From NCBI GenBank assembly GCA_013214575.1, contig JABSSD010000004.1, positions 1 through 64,000 of the forward strand: a DNA stretch of 64,000 nt. The letters are read 5' to 3'. Positions 35,536 through 44,083 of the stretch are shown here, piece by piece. Under the pieces are notes generated by a model. The model was given only the letters and a program-made list of their open reading frames with translations. It was not told the origin of the DNA and ran no database searches. This DNA comes from Paracoccaceae bacterium. Lineage in GTDB: Bacteria; Pseudomonadota; Alphaproteobacteria; Rhodobacterales; Rhodobacteraceae. How positions within the stretch are numbered: position 1 is the stretch's first letter; the number at the start of each line of letters is the position of its first letter. Made by a program: the position numbers and the translations under genes.

Positions 35536-35998
35536 ACTATATGCATATACCGACGGAGCATGCTCCGGTAATCCCGGTCCCGGTGGCTGGGGCGTGCTGC
35601 TGCGCGCCCTTGATGACGACGGCAAAATTGCCAAAGAGCGCGAGCTGAAAGGCGGCGAAGCCGACACCACCAACAACCGGATGGAGCTGCTGGCGGCGAT
35701 CAACGCGCTGGAAAGCCTCAGTCGCCCCTCGACGCTGACCGTAGTGACCGATTCGGCCTATGTGAAAAACGGCGTCACCACCTGGATGTTCAGCTGGAAG
35801 AAAAACGGCTGGAAGACCTCGGCTAAAAAGCCGGTCAAGAACGTCGACCTGTGGCAACGCATCGACGAGGCGCAGGCCCGCCATCAGGTGACCTGGAAAT
35901 GGATCAAGGGCCACGCCGGCCACGCCGAAAACGAAAAGGCGGACGAATTGGCCCGCGCAGGCATGGCGCCGTTCAAGTCGAAAAAATCAAAGTCGTGA
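35528..35998 (+). CDS. rnhA: Ribonuclease HI
   Basis: RNase HI cuts RNA in RNA/DNA hybrids. The 156-residue product has all four catalytic acids: Asp9 in [16 protein letters not shown], Glu53 in [10 protein letters not shown], Asp75 in [10 protein letters not shown] and Asp139 in NEKADELA. A basic C-terminal tail (KSKKSKS) is present. It overlaps the upstream methyltransferase gene. Confidence 0.98.
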   Translation: MSELYAYTDGACSGNPGPGGWGVLLRALDDDGKIAKERELKGGEADTTNNRMELLAAINALESLSRPSTLTVVTDSAYVKNGVTTWMFSWKKNGWKTSAKKPVKNVDLWQRIDEAQARHQVTWKWIKGHAGHAENEKADELARAGMAPFKSKKSKS

Positions 35999-36027
35999 CC
36001 CCGCCAATGCTCTGATAGGCTCGGCTC

Positions 36028-36669
36028 ATGAGCTTTTTGACCCTATTGGATTATGCCTCGGTTCTGGTCTTTGCCCTGACCGGGGCGCTGGTGGCCAGTC
36101 GCGCCCAGCTGGATATCGTCGGCTTTGCCTTTGTTGCCTGCCTGACCGCCGTCGGTGGCGGCACCATCCGCGACCTGTTGCTGGACCGCCACCCGGTGTT
36201 CTGGATTGGCGAGCCCACCTATATCCTATTGGCCACCAGCGCTGCGATCTTGGTGTTCTTCAACGCGCACCGGGTGGAAAGCCGGCAAAAATGGCTGATC
36301 TGGCTGGACAGCTTTGCCCTTGCGGTTGCGGTCTCTGCCGGAACCGGTGCCGCGATGGAGCTGGACAAATCCCCGGTCATTGTGGTGCTGATGGGCATGG
36401 CCACCGGCTCCCTTGGAGGGTTGATGCGCGATGTGGTCTGTAACGAGGTGCCGCTGGTGCTTCGACAGGGCGAGCTTTACATCACCTGCGCCATGGTCGG
36501 CGCCATCACCGCCGTCAGCCTCGACTCTCTCGGCCTTGCCAAAACTCTCGGCCTGCCCGAGCAGAGCGCTCTGATCGCCTGTGCCATCACCTGCTGGGCG
36601 CTGCGGGCTGGATCAATCCATTTTGGCTGGCACCTGCCGGTCTACAAAAGCCGCCCGCCGCGGAGCTAG
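36028..36669 (+). CDS. UPF0126 / trimeric intracellular cation channel (TRIC) family protein
   Basis: The 213-residue membrane protein has two homologous halves of three helices. The repeated glycine-rich motif appears as AVGGGTIRDLLLDRHPVFWI and GSLGGLMRDVVCNEVPLVLR, which define the family. Bacterial TRIC homologues form trimeric K+ permeable channels; the physiological role here is unknown. It starts 29 bp after rnhA on the same strand. Confidence 0.92.
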   Translation: MSFLTLLDYASVLVFALTGALVASRAQLDIVGFAFVACLTAVGGGTIRDLLLDRHPVFWIGEPTYILLATSAAILVFFNAHRVESRQKWLIWLDSFALAVAVSAGTGAAMELDKSPVIVVLMGMATGSLGGLMRDVVCNEVPLVLRQGELYITCAMVGAITAVSLDSLGLAKTLGLPEQSALIACAITCWALRAGSIHFGWHLPVYKSRPPRS

Positions 36670-36670
36670 G

Positions 36671-36907
36671 CTATTTCTGCACATAGGTCTGCCACAGCCA
36701 GATCAGCAGCAATGCCCCCAGCACAGCGCCGACAAATCCCGCCAGCATCCCCATCACCGTCAGCAGAAACCGCAACAGCAGCCCGCCAATCAGCGCCCCA
36801 GCCATGCCGATCACCACAGTGGTCACCACATTCGCGTCAATTCGCATCAGCCGCGTGGCCAGAAATCCAGCGGCGGCTCCGATGATAATCAGGGCGATAA
36901 TTGGCAT
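36671..36907 (-). CDS. Small GlsB/YeaQ-like membrane protein
   Basis: The 78-residue, very hydrophobic product has three predicted helices and glycine-rich turns (IIIGAAAGFLATRLM, VIGMAGALIGGLLLR), as in the transglycosylase-associated (YeaQ/YmgE) family. ATG 36907 is preceded by AAAAGGTGAG. It starts 5 bp after the stop of a second small membrane protein gene, so the two form a unit convergent with the TRIC-like gene. The function is unknown. Confidence 0.75.
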   Translation of the reverse strand: MPIIALIIIGAAAGFLATRLMRIDANVVTTVVIGMAGALIGGLLLRFLLTVMGMLAGFVGAVLGALLLIWLWQTYVQK

Positions 36908-36912
36908 TGCGC

Positions 36913-37149
36913 TCACCTTTTCCAGTGAAAGGGCACGATGATCAGCGCCCCGATTGACGACACAATGGCATTCCAGCCCGCTGCATGAAAGCCGATGCCA
37001 AACATCAGCCGCACGAAATAGAATAAGAAGGCGCCACCGACACAGATGATGATCGAGGCCAGGTAGCCATTTGCGGTGAAGCCGGAGCGCTCCGCGCCAT
37101 AGCCAACGATGCCGGCAATCACCACGGTGCCCATCAAGGTCAAAAACAT
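36913..37149 (-). CDS. Small hydrophobic membrane protein, 78 aa
   Basis: The product has three predicted helices (VVIAGIVGYGAERSG, ASIIICVGGAFLFYFVR, AIVSSIGALIIVPFHWK) and also resembles the YeaQ-type small membrane proteins. It lies 13 bp downstream of fmt and 5 bp upstream of the related gene 36671-36907, all on the minus strand. Paralogy of the two is possible but the similarity is mainly in composition. Confidence 0.72.
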   Translation of the reverse strand: MFLTLMGTVVIAGIVGYGAERSGFTANGYLASIIICVGGAFLFYFVRLMFGIGFHAAGWNAIVSSIGALIIVPFHWKR

Positions 37150-37162
37150 GCAGGCGCTCCGG

Positions 37163-38068
37163 TTAGAAACAATCGCCCGGCGTCATCGGGAAACCGCGCA
37201 AGAAGATGTCACGATCCTGCGCTCCCTTGCCCGCCCGTTGCAAGCGCAGCAGCTCCACCGCACCCGAACCACAGGCAATGGTGAGGTTTTCATCCAACAC
37301 TTCGCCGGGGCGTCCCTGGCCCTCGGCCAGCTTTGACGCCAGCAGTTTGACCCGCTGCCCCCCCATCTCACTCCAGGCTCCGGGGAACGGCGACAACCCC
37401 CGGATTTGCCGATCCACCTCAGTCGCGGGGCGGGACCAGTCAATGCGCGCCTCAGCCTTGTCGATCTTACTGGCATAAGTAACGCCCAGCTCAGGCTGTA
37501 GCTCGGCCCGCAAATCCGGTAGCTGGTCCAATGCGCTGACAATCAGCTTTGCGCCCATCTCGGACAACCGGTCATGCAGCAGCGCCGTGACCTCCTCACG
37601 GCCAATATCAGTCGCCTGACGCAGCAATACCGGCCCGGTATCCAGCCCAGCCTCCATCTGCATGATGCAAATGCCGGTCTCAGCGTCCCCGGCCATGATC
37701 GCCCGGTGGATCGGTGCGGCGCCGCGCCAGCGCGGCAGCAGGCTGGCGTGAATGTTCAGGCAGCCCTGGCTGGGCGCATCCAGAATACCCTGCGGCAGGA
37801 TCAGCCCATAGGCCACCACCACCGCGATATCTGCACCCAGCGCAGCAAAGGCCTCCTGCACCTCGGGGGTTTTCAGCGACACCGGGTGGCGCACCTGCAA
37901 GCCCAGCTCAACGGCCCGCGCATGCACCGGCGTCGGCCGGTCCTTCTTGCCGCGCCCGGCCGGGCGCGGTGGCTGGCAATAGACCGCGGCAATCTCATGC
38001 CCGGCCGCAGCCAGAGCCTCCAGCACCGGAACCGAAAAATCGGGTGTTCCCATGAATATGACGCGCAT
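37163..38068 (-). CDS. fmt: Methionyl-tRNA formyltransferase
   Basis: Fmt formylates initiator Met-tRNA with 10-formyl-THF. The 301-residue product starts [19 protein letters not shown], has [20 protein letters not shown], then [18 protein letters not shown] with the catalytic Asn-His-Asp set (NIHAS, GDAETGI), and a C-terminal OB domain from about 205. It follows three deformylase-type genes, with a REP-like repeat in the 54-bp gap. Confidence 0.97.
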   Translation of the reverse strand: MRVIFMGTPDFSVPVLEALAAAGHEIAAVYCQPPRPAGRGKKDRPTPVHARAVELGLQVRHPVSLKTPEVQEAFAALGADIAVVVAYGLILPQGILDAPSQGCLNIHASLLPRWRGAAPIHRAIMAGDAETGICIMQMEAGLDTGPVLLRQATDIGREEVTALLHDRLSEMGAKLIVSALDQLPDLRAELQPELGVTYASKIDKAEARIDWSRPATEVDRQIRGLSPFPGAWSEMGGQRVKLLASKLAEGQGRPGEVLDENLTIACGSGAVELLRLQRAGKGAQDRDIFLRGFPMTPGDCF

Positions 38069-38083
38069 CGCTCTGCTTTCTAT

Positions 38084-38107
38084 GTAGGGTGCGTGCTGGC
38101 ACGCACC
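38084..38107 (-). repeat. REP-like 24-bp palindromic repeat, copy 3
   Basis: GTAGGGTGCGTGC-TGGCACGCACC, the reverse orientation of copies 1, 2 and 4, fully matching copy 1. It lies in the gap between the third deformylase-like gene and fmt, inside what looks like one operon. Confidence 0.8.
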
Positions 38108-38122
38108 GTGCCTTACCAGTGA

Positions 38123-38620
38123 TTAGCCGTTCAGCTTCTTAGCCTTGCGCAACAGCATGTCGCGTTTGACCTTACTCAGGTGGTCAAAATACATCTTGCC
38201 GTTCAGATGATCGATCTGATGCTGCACGCTGGTGGCTTCAATGCCGACAAAATCGCGCCGGTCAACCTGCCCGGCCTCGTTCAGGAACCGCACTGTCACC
38301 GCCCGCGGTCGTTTGATTTTGGCCGAGACCCCCGGCAGATTGGGGCTGGCCTCGTCATGTTCGCGCAGCTCAATCGAGGCATGCAGCACCTCCGGATTGG
38401 CCATTCTCACCGCCTTTCCCCGCTGGCGCGAGCCATCGACCACCGCCAGCTGCAGCATCACCCCGACCTGCGGCGCGCCCAGCCCGACGCCAGGCATCGC
38501 CTCCATAGTCTCCACCATATCGTCCCAGATGGAGCGGATCTCATCGGTGATCTCAGTCACCGCTTCGGCCTTGCGGCGCAGACGTTTGTCGGGCCAGGGC
38601 AGGCAGTTACGGGTTGTCAT
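38123..38620 (-). CDS. Degenerate peptide-deformylase-like protein
   Basis: The 165-residue product has the deformylase fold (GVGLGAPQVG at 44-53, NPEV, QHQIDHLNGKMYFDHL), but two key residues are replaced. The EGCLS motif reads EASPN, so the metal-binding Cys is Ser92. HEXDH reads HQIDH (134-138), so the catalytic Glu is Gln135. Both histidines remain. Deformylation by the known mechanism is unlikely; a regulatory or binding role is possible. The start overlaps the stop of the preceding def paralogue by 4 bp. It is the third of three tandem paralogues before fmt. Confidence 0.85.
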   Translation of the reverse strand: MTTRNCLPWPDKRLRRKAEAVTEITDEIRSIWDDMVETMEAMPGVGLGAPQVGVMLQLAVVDGSRQRGKAVRMANPEVLHASIELREHDEASPNLPGVSAKIKRPRAVTVRFLNEAGQVDRRDFVGIEATSVQHQIDHLNGKMYFDHLSKVKRDMLLRKAKKLNG

Positions 38621-39114
38621 ATTTGTATCTCCAGAAACGCGGCCTCGGCGCTGGCGCGATCGGCGCCTGACAGGTGATCAAATGTCACCGTGCCGTTCAA
38701 ATGATCAAATTCATGCTGAATGCAACGGGCCTCAAACCCGTCGAAATCCGCCATGTGAATGTCGCCCTCAGCCGCCGTCCATTGCACGGTCACTGCCCTG
38801 GGGCGTTCAACCGGCACCAGTACACCAGGGATCGACAGGCAGCCCTCGTCCGCCACAACCAGCGAGCGCTCGGCGGCCATGATGGTTGGATTGATCATCA
38901 CCATCGGCGACGCGTCGCCCTCTTTCCAGCTGCAATCCATCACAAACAGCCGTTTCATCACGCCCACCTGCGGTGCCGCCAACCCACGGCCCTGCGCGCC
39001 GTACATAGTGTCGAACATATCCGCGATCAGATCATCCAGCGGCTCGGCCGCCACCGGCTCACAGCGCTGGGTCAAACGGGCATCGGGCCAGATCAGGATC
39101 GGCAGCACGCTCAC
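38617..39114 (-). CDS. Peptide deformylase paralogue with intact active site
   Basis: The 165-residue product has all three deformylase motifs: GRGLAAPQVG (42-51), EGCLSIPG with Cys92, and QHEFDHLNG with Glu135. It should remove formyl groups from N-terminal Met, with iron or zinc as cofactor. It differs from the neighbouring canonical def in the loop after EGCLS, with PGVLV instead of PEQYG. It overlaps its neighbours by 4 bp on each side, so the three genes are translationally coupled. Confidence 0.92.
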   Translation of the reverse strand: MSVLPILIWPDARLTQRCEPVAAEPLDDLIADMFDTMYGAQGRGLAAPQVGVMKRLFVMDCSWKEGDASPMVMINPTIMAAERSLVVADEGCLSIPGVLVPVERPRAVTVQWTAAEGDIHMADFDGFEARCIQHEFDHLNGTVTFDHLSGADRASAEAAFLEIQI

Positions 39115-39629
39115 CCGCGGGCCATTTCACGTTTCAGCTTCTGCATCTTGCGGGTGATCATCTGACGGCGCAGCGGTTTCAGGTAATCGATGAACAGCTT
39201 GCCCTGTAGATGGTCAATCTCGTGCTGCACGCAGGTCGCCCACAACCCGTCAAAGGTCTCACGCTGGGGATTGCCGTCGCGGTCCATCCATACCACATCC
39301 ACAGCCTCGGGGCGGGTCACGTCGCCATATTGCTCGGGGATCGACAGACAGCCCTCCTCATAGACATTGGTCTCATCCGAGGCGGACAGCACCACCGGGT
39401 TGAACATCACCAGCGGCCGCGGCGTCTCGCCCTCTTCCTTGACACAGTCCAGCACGATCAACCGATCCATGACACCAATCTGCGGCGCCGCCAGACCAAT
39501 GCCCGGCGCGTCATACATGGTTTCCAGCATATCAGCAGCCAGCTTGCGCAGCTCGTCCGTCATGTCAGCGACGGAGGCACAAACCTTTTTCAGGCGAGGG
39601 TCGGGATGGATCAGAATATTGCGTTTCAT
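39111..39629 (-). CDS. def: Peptide deformylase, canonical copy
   Basis: The 172-residue product has GIGLAAPQIG (43-52), EGCLSIPEQYGDV with Cys94, and CVQHEIDHLQGKLFIDYL with His136, Glu137 and His140. The C-terminal helix with PLRRQMITRKMQKLKRE is typical. This is the likely housekeeping enzyme working with Fmt. It heads the def-def-def-fmt set on the minus strand and is divergent from the MalY/PatB gene. Confidence 0.97.
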   Translation of the reverse strand: MKRNILIHPDPRLKKVCASVADMTDELRKLAADMLETMYDAPGIGLAAPQIGVMDRLIVLDCVKEEGETPRPLVMFNPVVLSASDETNVYEEGCLSIPEQYGDVTRPEAVDVVWMDRDGNPQRETFDGLWATCVQHEIDHLQGKLFIDYLKPLRRQMITRKMQKLKREMARG

Positions 39630-39727
39630 GCCCCCGATTTAGGCCATTGCCCCAGCCTCTGCAACGCCCCCCTTGCACCTGCGGTGTTTCGCGGTAGCTT
39701 CAGGTCCAAACAGCAGGAGATTTCACG

Positions 39728-40900
39728 ATGAATTTTGACCACCCCATTGACCGTCGCGGCACCCATTCCTCAAAATGGGACAAGATGGAGACCCTCTACG
39801 GCGTCTCGCCTGAGGACGGGCTTTCCATGTGGACGGCGGATTCCGACTACGCCACCGCCCCCTGCGTGATCGACGCGATCCGCAAGGCTGCCGATCATGG
39901 GGTGTTTGGCTACTCATGGGACCACCCCGACTATCTCTCGGCGGTGCAGTGGTGGATGCAGACCCGCCATAACTGGGCGATCGAGCAGGACTGGATCCTC
40001 ACCTCGCAGGGTCTGGGCAACGCCATTGCCCTGTGTCTGGATGTCTGGAGCGATCCAGGCGACGGGGTTGTGACCTTCTCGCCGGTTTACCACGAGTTTG
40101 CCCATAAGATCGCCAAGACCGGACGGAGCCTGACGGAATGCCCGCTGAAACGCGACGGCGACACCTATGTGCTGGATCTGGACGATGCCCAAAGCCGGTT
40201 GACCGGCAATGAGAAACTGCTGCTCTGGTGTTCGCCTCAGAACCCATCAGGCCGGGTCTGGACCCCGGATGAGCTGCGCAACATCAGTGCCTTTGCCAAG
40301 CGCAACGACCTGATCCTTGTCGCCGATGAGATCCACCACGATCTGGTTTTCCCCGGCAGCACCTTTGTGCCGATGGATATTGCCGCCCCTGAGGCCCGTG
40401 GCTGGACGGTCACCCTGACCGCCGCCTCCAAGACCTTCAACATCGCCGGTCAGCACACCGGCAACATGATCATTGCCGATGACAGCCTGCGCGCCGCGAT
40501 GAAGCACCGGCTGAACACGCTGGACTACGGCGCCGGCAGCCTGGCCATCAATATGATCACCGCCGCCTATTCACCGGAAGGCGCCAAATGGGTGGACGCC
40601 CAGATTGCCCATCTTGATGAAAACCGCCGCATCTTTGATCAGGCGATCAATGCCATCCCCGGCCTGAAATCGCTGCCGCTGCAATCCACCTATCTGGCCT
40701 GGGTCGATTTTGAGGGCACCGGGATGAGCCACGACGAAGTCGCCGCCCGCATCCGCGACACTGCCAAGATCGCCGTGTCACAGGGGCCAAGCTTTGGCGC
40801 CGGGGGGGAGATGCTCCAACGGTTCAATCTGGCCACCCAGCGCAGCCGAGTGATCGAGGCCTGCGAGCGGATGACCCGGGCATTTTCGGACCTGCAATAA
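39728..40900 (+). CDS. MalY/PatB family PLP-dependent C-S lyase/aminotransferase
   Basis: The 390-residue fold-type I PLP enzyme starts MNFDHPIDRRGTHSSKWDK, a start typical of PatB cystathionine beta-lyases. It has WSPxx-type FSPVYHEFAHKI, CSPQNPSGRVWT, the cofactor Asp in LVADEIHHDLVF and the Schiff-base Lys in AASKTFNIAG. Beta-elimination of cystathionine or related S-substrates is expected. It is monocistronic, with a terminator 50 bp downstream. Confidence 0.92.
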   Translation: MNFDHPIDRRGTHSSKWDKMETLYGVSPEDGLSMWTADSDYATAPCVIDAIRKAADHGVFGYSWDHPDYLSAVQWWMQTRHNWAIEQDWILTSQGLGNAIALCLDVWSDPGDGVVTFSPVYHEFAHKIAKTGRSLTECPLKRDGDTYVLDLDDAQSRLTGNEKLLLWCSPQNPSGRVWTPDELRNISAFAKRNDLILVADEIHHDLVFPGSTFVPMDIAAPEARGWTVTLTAASKTFNIAGQHTGNMIIADDSLRAAMKHRLNTLDYGAGSLAINMITAAYSPEGAKWVDAQIAHLDENRRIFDQAINAIPGLKSLPLQSTYLAWVDFEGTGMSHDEVAARIRDTAKIAVSQGPSFGAGGEMLQRFNLATQRSRVIEACERMTRAFSDLQ

Positions 40901-40949
40901 AAACCGCCCGGCGACTCAGCCCAGCGAGGTGATTGGTTTCAGAGCGTAA

Positions 40950-40975
40950 AAAAGGCCCCGCAGTCGGGGCCTTTT
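40950..40975. terminator. Bidirectional intrinsic terminator
   Basis: AAAAGGCCCCG (40950-40960) pairs perfectly with CGGGGCCTTTT (40965-40975) over CAGT. It separates the convergent PatB-type gene and the hypothetical gene at 41000. Confidence 0.94.
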
Positions 40976-40999
40976 CCATGTGGTCTGTGGTCTGCCAGA

Positions 41000-41356
41000 C
41001 TAGGCCGCGTCATGGCCAAGCAGCGCCACCGGTGCATCCGGCGCCCGGTAGAAATCCAGCGCCGGCCTATCGGCCACCGCGGTGGCGCGCTTGAATTCAT
41101 AATGCATCTCACCGGCCTCGACCTCGGTGCCGACAATCAGGCACTGATACAGGTGGTTTGTCCCCTCATAGAGATTGACCAGCCCCCGTAGTTTCGGAGT
41201 GATACTCTCTTCGACGGCAAATCCGTCCTTCCACATGCGCAGCACCCGGAACACCTCATCTCCGACGTGAACCCGCAGGCGGCTGGACTTTTTCATCGCG
41301 GCTAAACGGGCGGCGTCCAATCCCTCTTGAACTTCTTTCGGCAGGTATGTCGACAT
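41000..41356 (-). CDS. Conserved hypothetical protein, 118 aa
   Basis: The soluble product begins MSTYLPKEVQEGLDAARLAAMKKSSRLRVHVGD and continues with LRGLVNLYEGTNHLYQCLIV and EMHYEFKRAT. It has no signal peptide, membrane segment or motif I can name. The pattern looks like a compact beta-rich cytoplasmic protein. ATG 41356 fits the first conserved-looking residues. It is convergent with the PatB-type gene. Confidence 0.75.
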   Translation of the reverse strand: MSTYLPKEVQEGLDAARLAAMKKSSRLRVHVGDEVFRVLRMWKDGFAVEESITPKLRGLVNLYEGTNHLYQCLIVGTEVEAGEMHYEFKRATAVADRPALDFYRAPDAPVALLGHDAA

Positions 41357-41551
41357 CTGGCTGACCTTTGCTATTCCGAGTCTAAGAGTGCTTTTCCAAT
41401 GTATAAAATCAAGTGAACTTTTCATGAAATCGACCGTCCCCTAGATGTTTTTATCCTCACAGAGCAGAGCCCCCCCGAACCTGTGCAGCCACGCAGAGCT
41501 GTTGCGCGCAACCGACGATAGGCCCGGCGCGTATTTCACAGTATCTTTGCC

Positions 41552-41575
41552 ACAGGAAACACAACAGGAAACACA
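41552..41575 (+). repeat. Tandem 12-bp duplication before the GS-HQR gene
   Basis: ACAGGAAACACA occurs twice back to back (41552-41563, 41564-41575), each copy carrying an AGGA element. The functional Shine-Dalgarno is more likely GAGGAG just after it. Confidence 0.7.
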
Positions 41576-41588
41576 GAGGAGCAGCCGC

Positions 41589-42581
41589 ATGGGACTGTTG
41601 ATCGACGGCAAATGGCACGACCAGTGGTATGATACCAAAACCACTGGCGGCACCTTCAAACGCGCCGAATCCAAGTACCGCAACTGGATCACCAAGGATG
41701 GACAGGCCGGGCCCTCGGGCCGTGACGGGTTCAAGGCGGAAAGCGGCCGCTACCATCTTTATGTCTCGCTGGCCTGCCCCTGGGCTCATCGCACCCTGAT
41801 CTTTCGCCAGCTGAAATCGCTGCAGGACCACATCAGCGTCTCGGTGGTGCACCCGGACATGCTGGGTGAAGGCTGGAGCTTTGACACCGACGAACACGGC
41901 GCCACCGGGGACACATTGTTTGGCCTCAGCCACCTGCACCAGATCTACACCCGCGCCGATGCGAATTTCACCGGCCGTGTCACCGTTCCCATTTTATGGG
42001 ACAAACAGCTCAACACCATCGTGTCGAACGAAAGTTCCGAAATCATCCGGATGCTGAACGCGGCTTTCGACGATCTGACCGGCAACCGCGAGGATTACTA
42101 CCCGCAAGAGCTGCGCGAACCCATCGAGACAATAAACGCCCGTGTCTACAGCAGCCTGAACAACGGCGTCTACAAATGCGGCTTTGCCACCACGCAAGAT
42201 GCCTATGACGCCGCAATAGAGCCGCTATTTGACACTTTGGACTGGCTTGATGATCTGCTCTCCGAGCACCGTTATCTGCTGGGCGACAAAGTAACCGAGG
42301 CCGACTGGCGGCTGTTCACCACGCTGGCCCGGTTTGATTCCGTCTATCACCTGCATTTCAAATGCAATCGCAAACGGCTGATCGACTACCCCAACATCTG
42401 GGCTTACTGCCGCGAGCTGTACCAATGGCCCGGCGTTGCCGAAACCGTCGGCATGATGCATATCGTGCGCCATTATCACTACAGCCACAACACCATCAAT
42501 CCATACCGGATTATTCCGACCAACCCAGTGCTGGACTGGACCGCAGCCCATGGACGCATCAGCGCCCGCCCTGTGGCCTAA
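41589..42581 (+). CDS. yqjG: Glutathionyl-hydroquinone reductase
   Basis: Xi-class glutathione transferase that reduces glutathionyl-hydroquinones. The 330-residue product has the catalytic Cys63 in SLACPWAHRTLIFRQLK, the same position as in E. coli YqjG, and a C-terminal helical GST domain with LGDKVTEADWRLFTTLARFD. GAGGAG before ATG 41589 sets the start; the open frame extends 48 codons upstream but lacks support. Its 3' end overlaps the convergent receiver gene by 4 bp. Confidence 0.94.
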   Translation: MGLLIDGKWHDQWYDTKTTGGTFKRAESKYRNWITKDGQAGPSGRDGFKAESGRYHLYVSLACPWAHRTLIFRQLKSLQDHISVSVVHPDMLGEGWSFDTDEHGATGDTLFGLSHLHQIYTRADANFTGRVTVPILWDKQLNTIVSNESSEIIRMLNAAFDDLTGNREDYYPQELREPIETINARVYSSLNNGVYKCGFATTQDAYDAAIEPLFDTLDWLDDLLSEHRYLLGDKVTEADWRLFTTLARFDSVYHLHFKCNRKRLIDYPNIWAYCRELYQWPGVAETVGMMHIVRHYHYSHNTINPYRIIPTNPVLDWTAAHGRISARPVA

Positions 42582-42940
42582 CGGGCGCCTGCATAATGTT
42601 CGACCATCGCCGCCAGATCTTCTGGCGGCGTGCCGCTCTGTATAAAGGCACAGGCGTTGGGACTATGGGCAAATATCGATCCGTCCGAGAAGAAGCTGGT
42701 GTTGGTGACAAAAATCACCCGCGCCTCTGGTCGGCGATAGCTGGCAAAATCGGCCACCGCCAGCGCACTGCCCTCATGGAGCACCAGATCCAGAACGAGA
42801 ATGTCATAGGCCCCGGCAGATAACGCAAGTATCGCTGCCTCTTGGGTCTCCACCCGAGTGACCATCACGTGTTGCCGTTCAAGGTGCCTTTTCCAAAGCA
42901 CCCCGAGTTCTAAACTGCTCTCGACAATCAAAACATTCAT
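42578..42940 (-). CDS. Single-domain receiver protein with degenerate active site
   Basis: The 120-residue product is a stand-alone response-regulator receiver. It begins MNVLIVESSLELGVLWKRHL and keeps the phospho-acceptor in LVLDLVLHEG (Asp51) and a Thr in IFVTNTSF. The upstream acidic pair is reduced to Glu7-Ser8, and the conserved Lys is Gln101 (AFIQSGTP). Phosphorylation may be weak or absent. GTG 42955 is an alternative start. No histidine kinase lies nearby. It is convergent with yqjG. Confidence 0.85.
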   Translation of the reverse strand: MNVLIVESSLELGVLWKRHLERQHVMVTRVETQEAAILALSAGAYDILVLDLVLHEGSALAVADFASYRRPEARVIFVTNTSFFSDGSIFAHSPNACAFIQSGTPPEDLAAMVEHYAGAR

Positions 42941-43120
42941 ACAATAACCCGGCACCCTTATAGAACACGGTGCCTCTCTCCAGCTCGGTAACCGTTAAAT
43001 CCATATTAGCAAATTTTACGCTGACCACCAAGCACGGTTGCCTCATGCTCAGTCTTGCGCAATATGCGCTTAGCCACAGTCACGTGGCTGGACTTTCAAC
43101 AGTGTTCATCAGGCCTTGCC

Positions 43121-44083
43121 ATGCCCAGCTTATCCAATAAAATTCCGCAAACTCAACGAGATCATGGCGGCGGCCTTGATGCGGGGGTGACGCGATATGG
43201 CGGCAGCCGATCCGATTGGCTGGACCTGTCAACGGGGATCAATCCGTTACCTTTCCCCGTACCTGAAATGCAACCACAAGCATGGACCGCCCTGCCGGAC
43301 CACAACGCCCACCAGAACCTGATCGAATCAGCCCGATCCTTTTGGCAGATACCGGCACAGGCAGCGGTGCTGGCGGCCCCCGGGGCCTCGGCGCTGATCG
43401 CCACGCTGCCCGCCCTGGCGCCGCCGCAAACCGTGCAGATCACCGCGCCCACATACAATGAACACGCCGCCGGATTTCGCGCCCACGGCTGGACCGTCAG
43501 CGATCATGGCCCGGCCCAGGCGCGGGTGCTGGTCCACCCCAACAACCCCGATGGGCGCCTGTGGACGGCCCAGGATGTCACCGCACCGCTGACGGTGATC
43601 GACGAGAGCTTCTGCGACATCTGCCCGGATCAGAGCCTGATTTCACTGGCAGAGCGCCCCGGCGTTGTGGTGCTGAAAAGCTTTGGCAAGTTTTGGGGGC
43701 TGGCCGGCCTGCGGCTGGGATTTGCCATCGGCCACCCGGATCTGATTTCACGACTTGCCACATGGCAGGGGCCCTGGGCGGTCTCTGGTCCCGCGTTGCA
43801 GATTGGTGCGCAGGCCCTGCAGGATCACCGCTGGGCCGCCGCCACACGCAGCCGGCTGACCCGCGACGCCGCCCGTCTAGATGCGCTGGTGCTGGCGCGT
43901 GGCGGCCGTCTGGAAGGCGGCACTTCGCTGTTCCGCCTGTACCACGTCGATGACGCCGCCGCCTGGCATGACCGTCTAGCCCGCGCCCATATCCTCAGCC
44001 GGATTTTCCCCTATTCCAAAACCTACCTGCGACTGGGCCTGCCGCCCGCCGATGGCTGGGACCGGATCGAGGCCGCCCTATGA
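43121..44083 (+). CDS. cobC: Threonine-phosphate decarboxylase-like aminotransferase of cobalamin synthesis
   Basis: The 320-residue fold-type I PLP enzyme would supply the aminopropanol-phosphate arm of cobalamin. It starts with [14 protein letters not shown] and [14 protein letters not shown], the CobC/CobD N-terminal signature, and has [23 protein letters not shown] and the Schiff-base Lys in [17 protein letters not shown]. The length is short but complete. The stop overlaps the cbiB start by 4 bp, confirming the pathway. Confidence 0.93.
   Translation: MPSLSNKIPQTQRDHGGGLDAGVTRYGGSRSDWLDLSTGINPLPFPVPEMQPQAWTALPDHNAHQNLIESARSFWQIPAQAAVLAAPGASALIATLPALAPPQTVQITAPTYNEHAAGFRAHGWTVSDHGPAQARVLVHPNNPDGRLWTAQDVTAPLTVIDESFCDICPDQSLISLAERPGVVVLKSFGKFWGLAGLRLGFAIGHPDLISRLATWQGPWAVSGPALQIGAQALQDHRWAAATRSRLTRDAARLDALVLARGGRLEGGTSLFRLYHVDDAAAWHDRLARAHILSRIFPYSKTYLRLGLPPADGWDRIEAAL

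Noticed and set aside
42941-43120. Possible cobalamin riboswitch before cobC
   Set aside because: I looked for the B12-box and multi-helix core before cobC and before the adenosyltransferase gene and saw neither.
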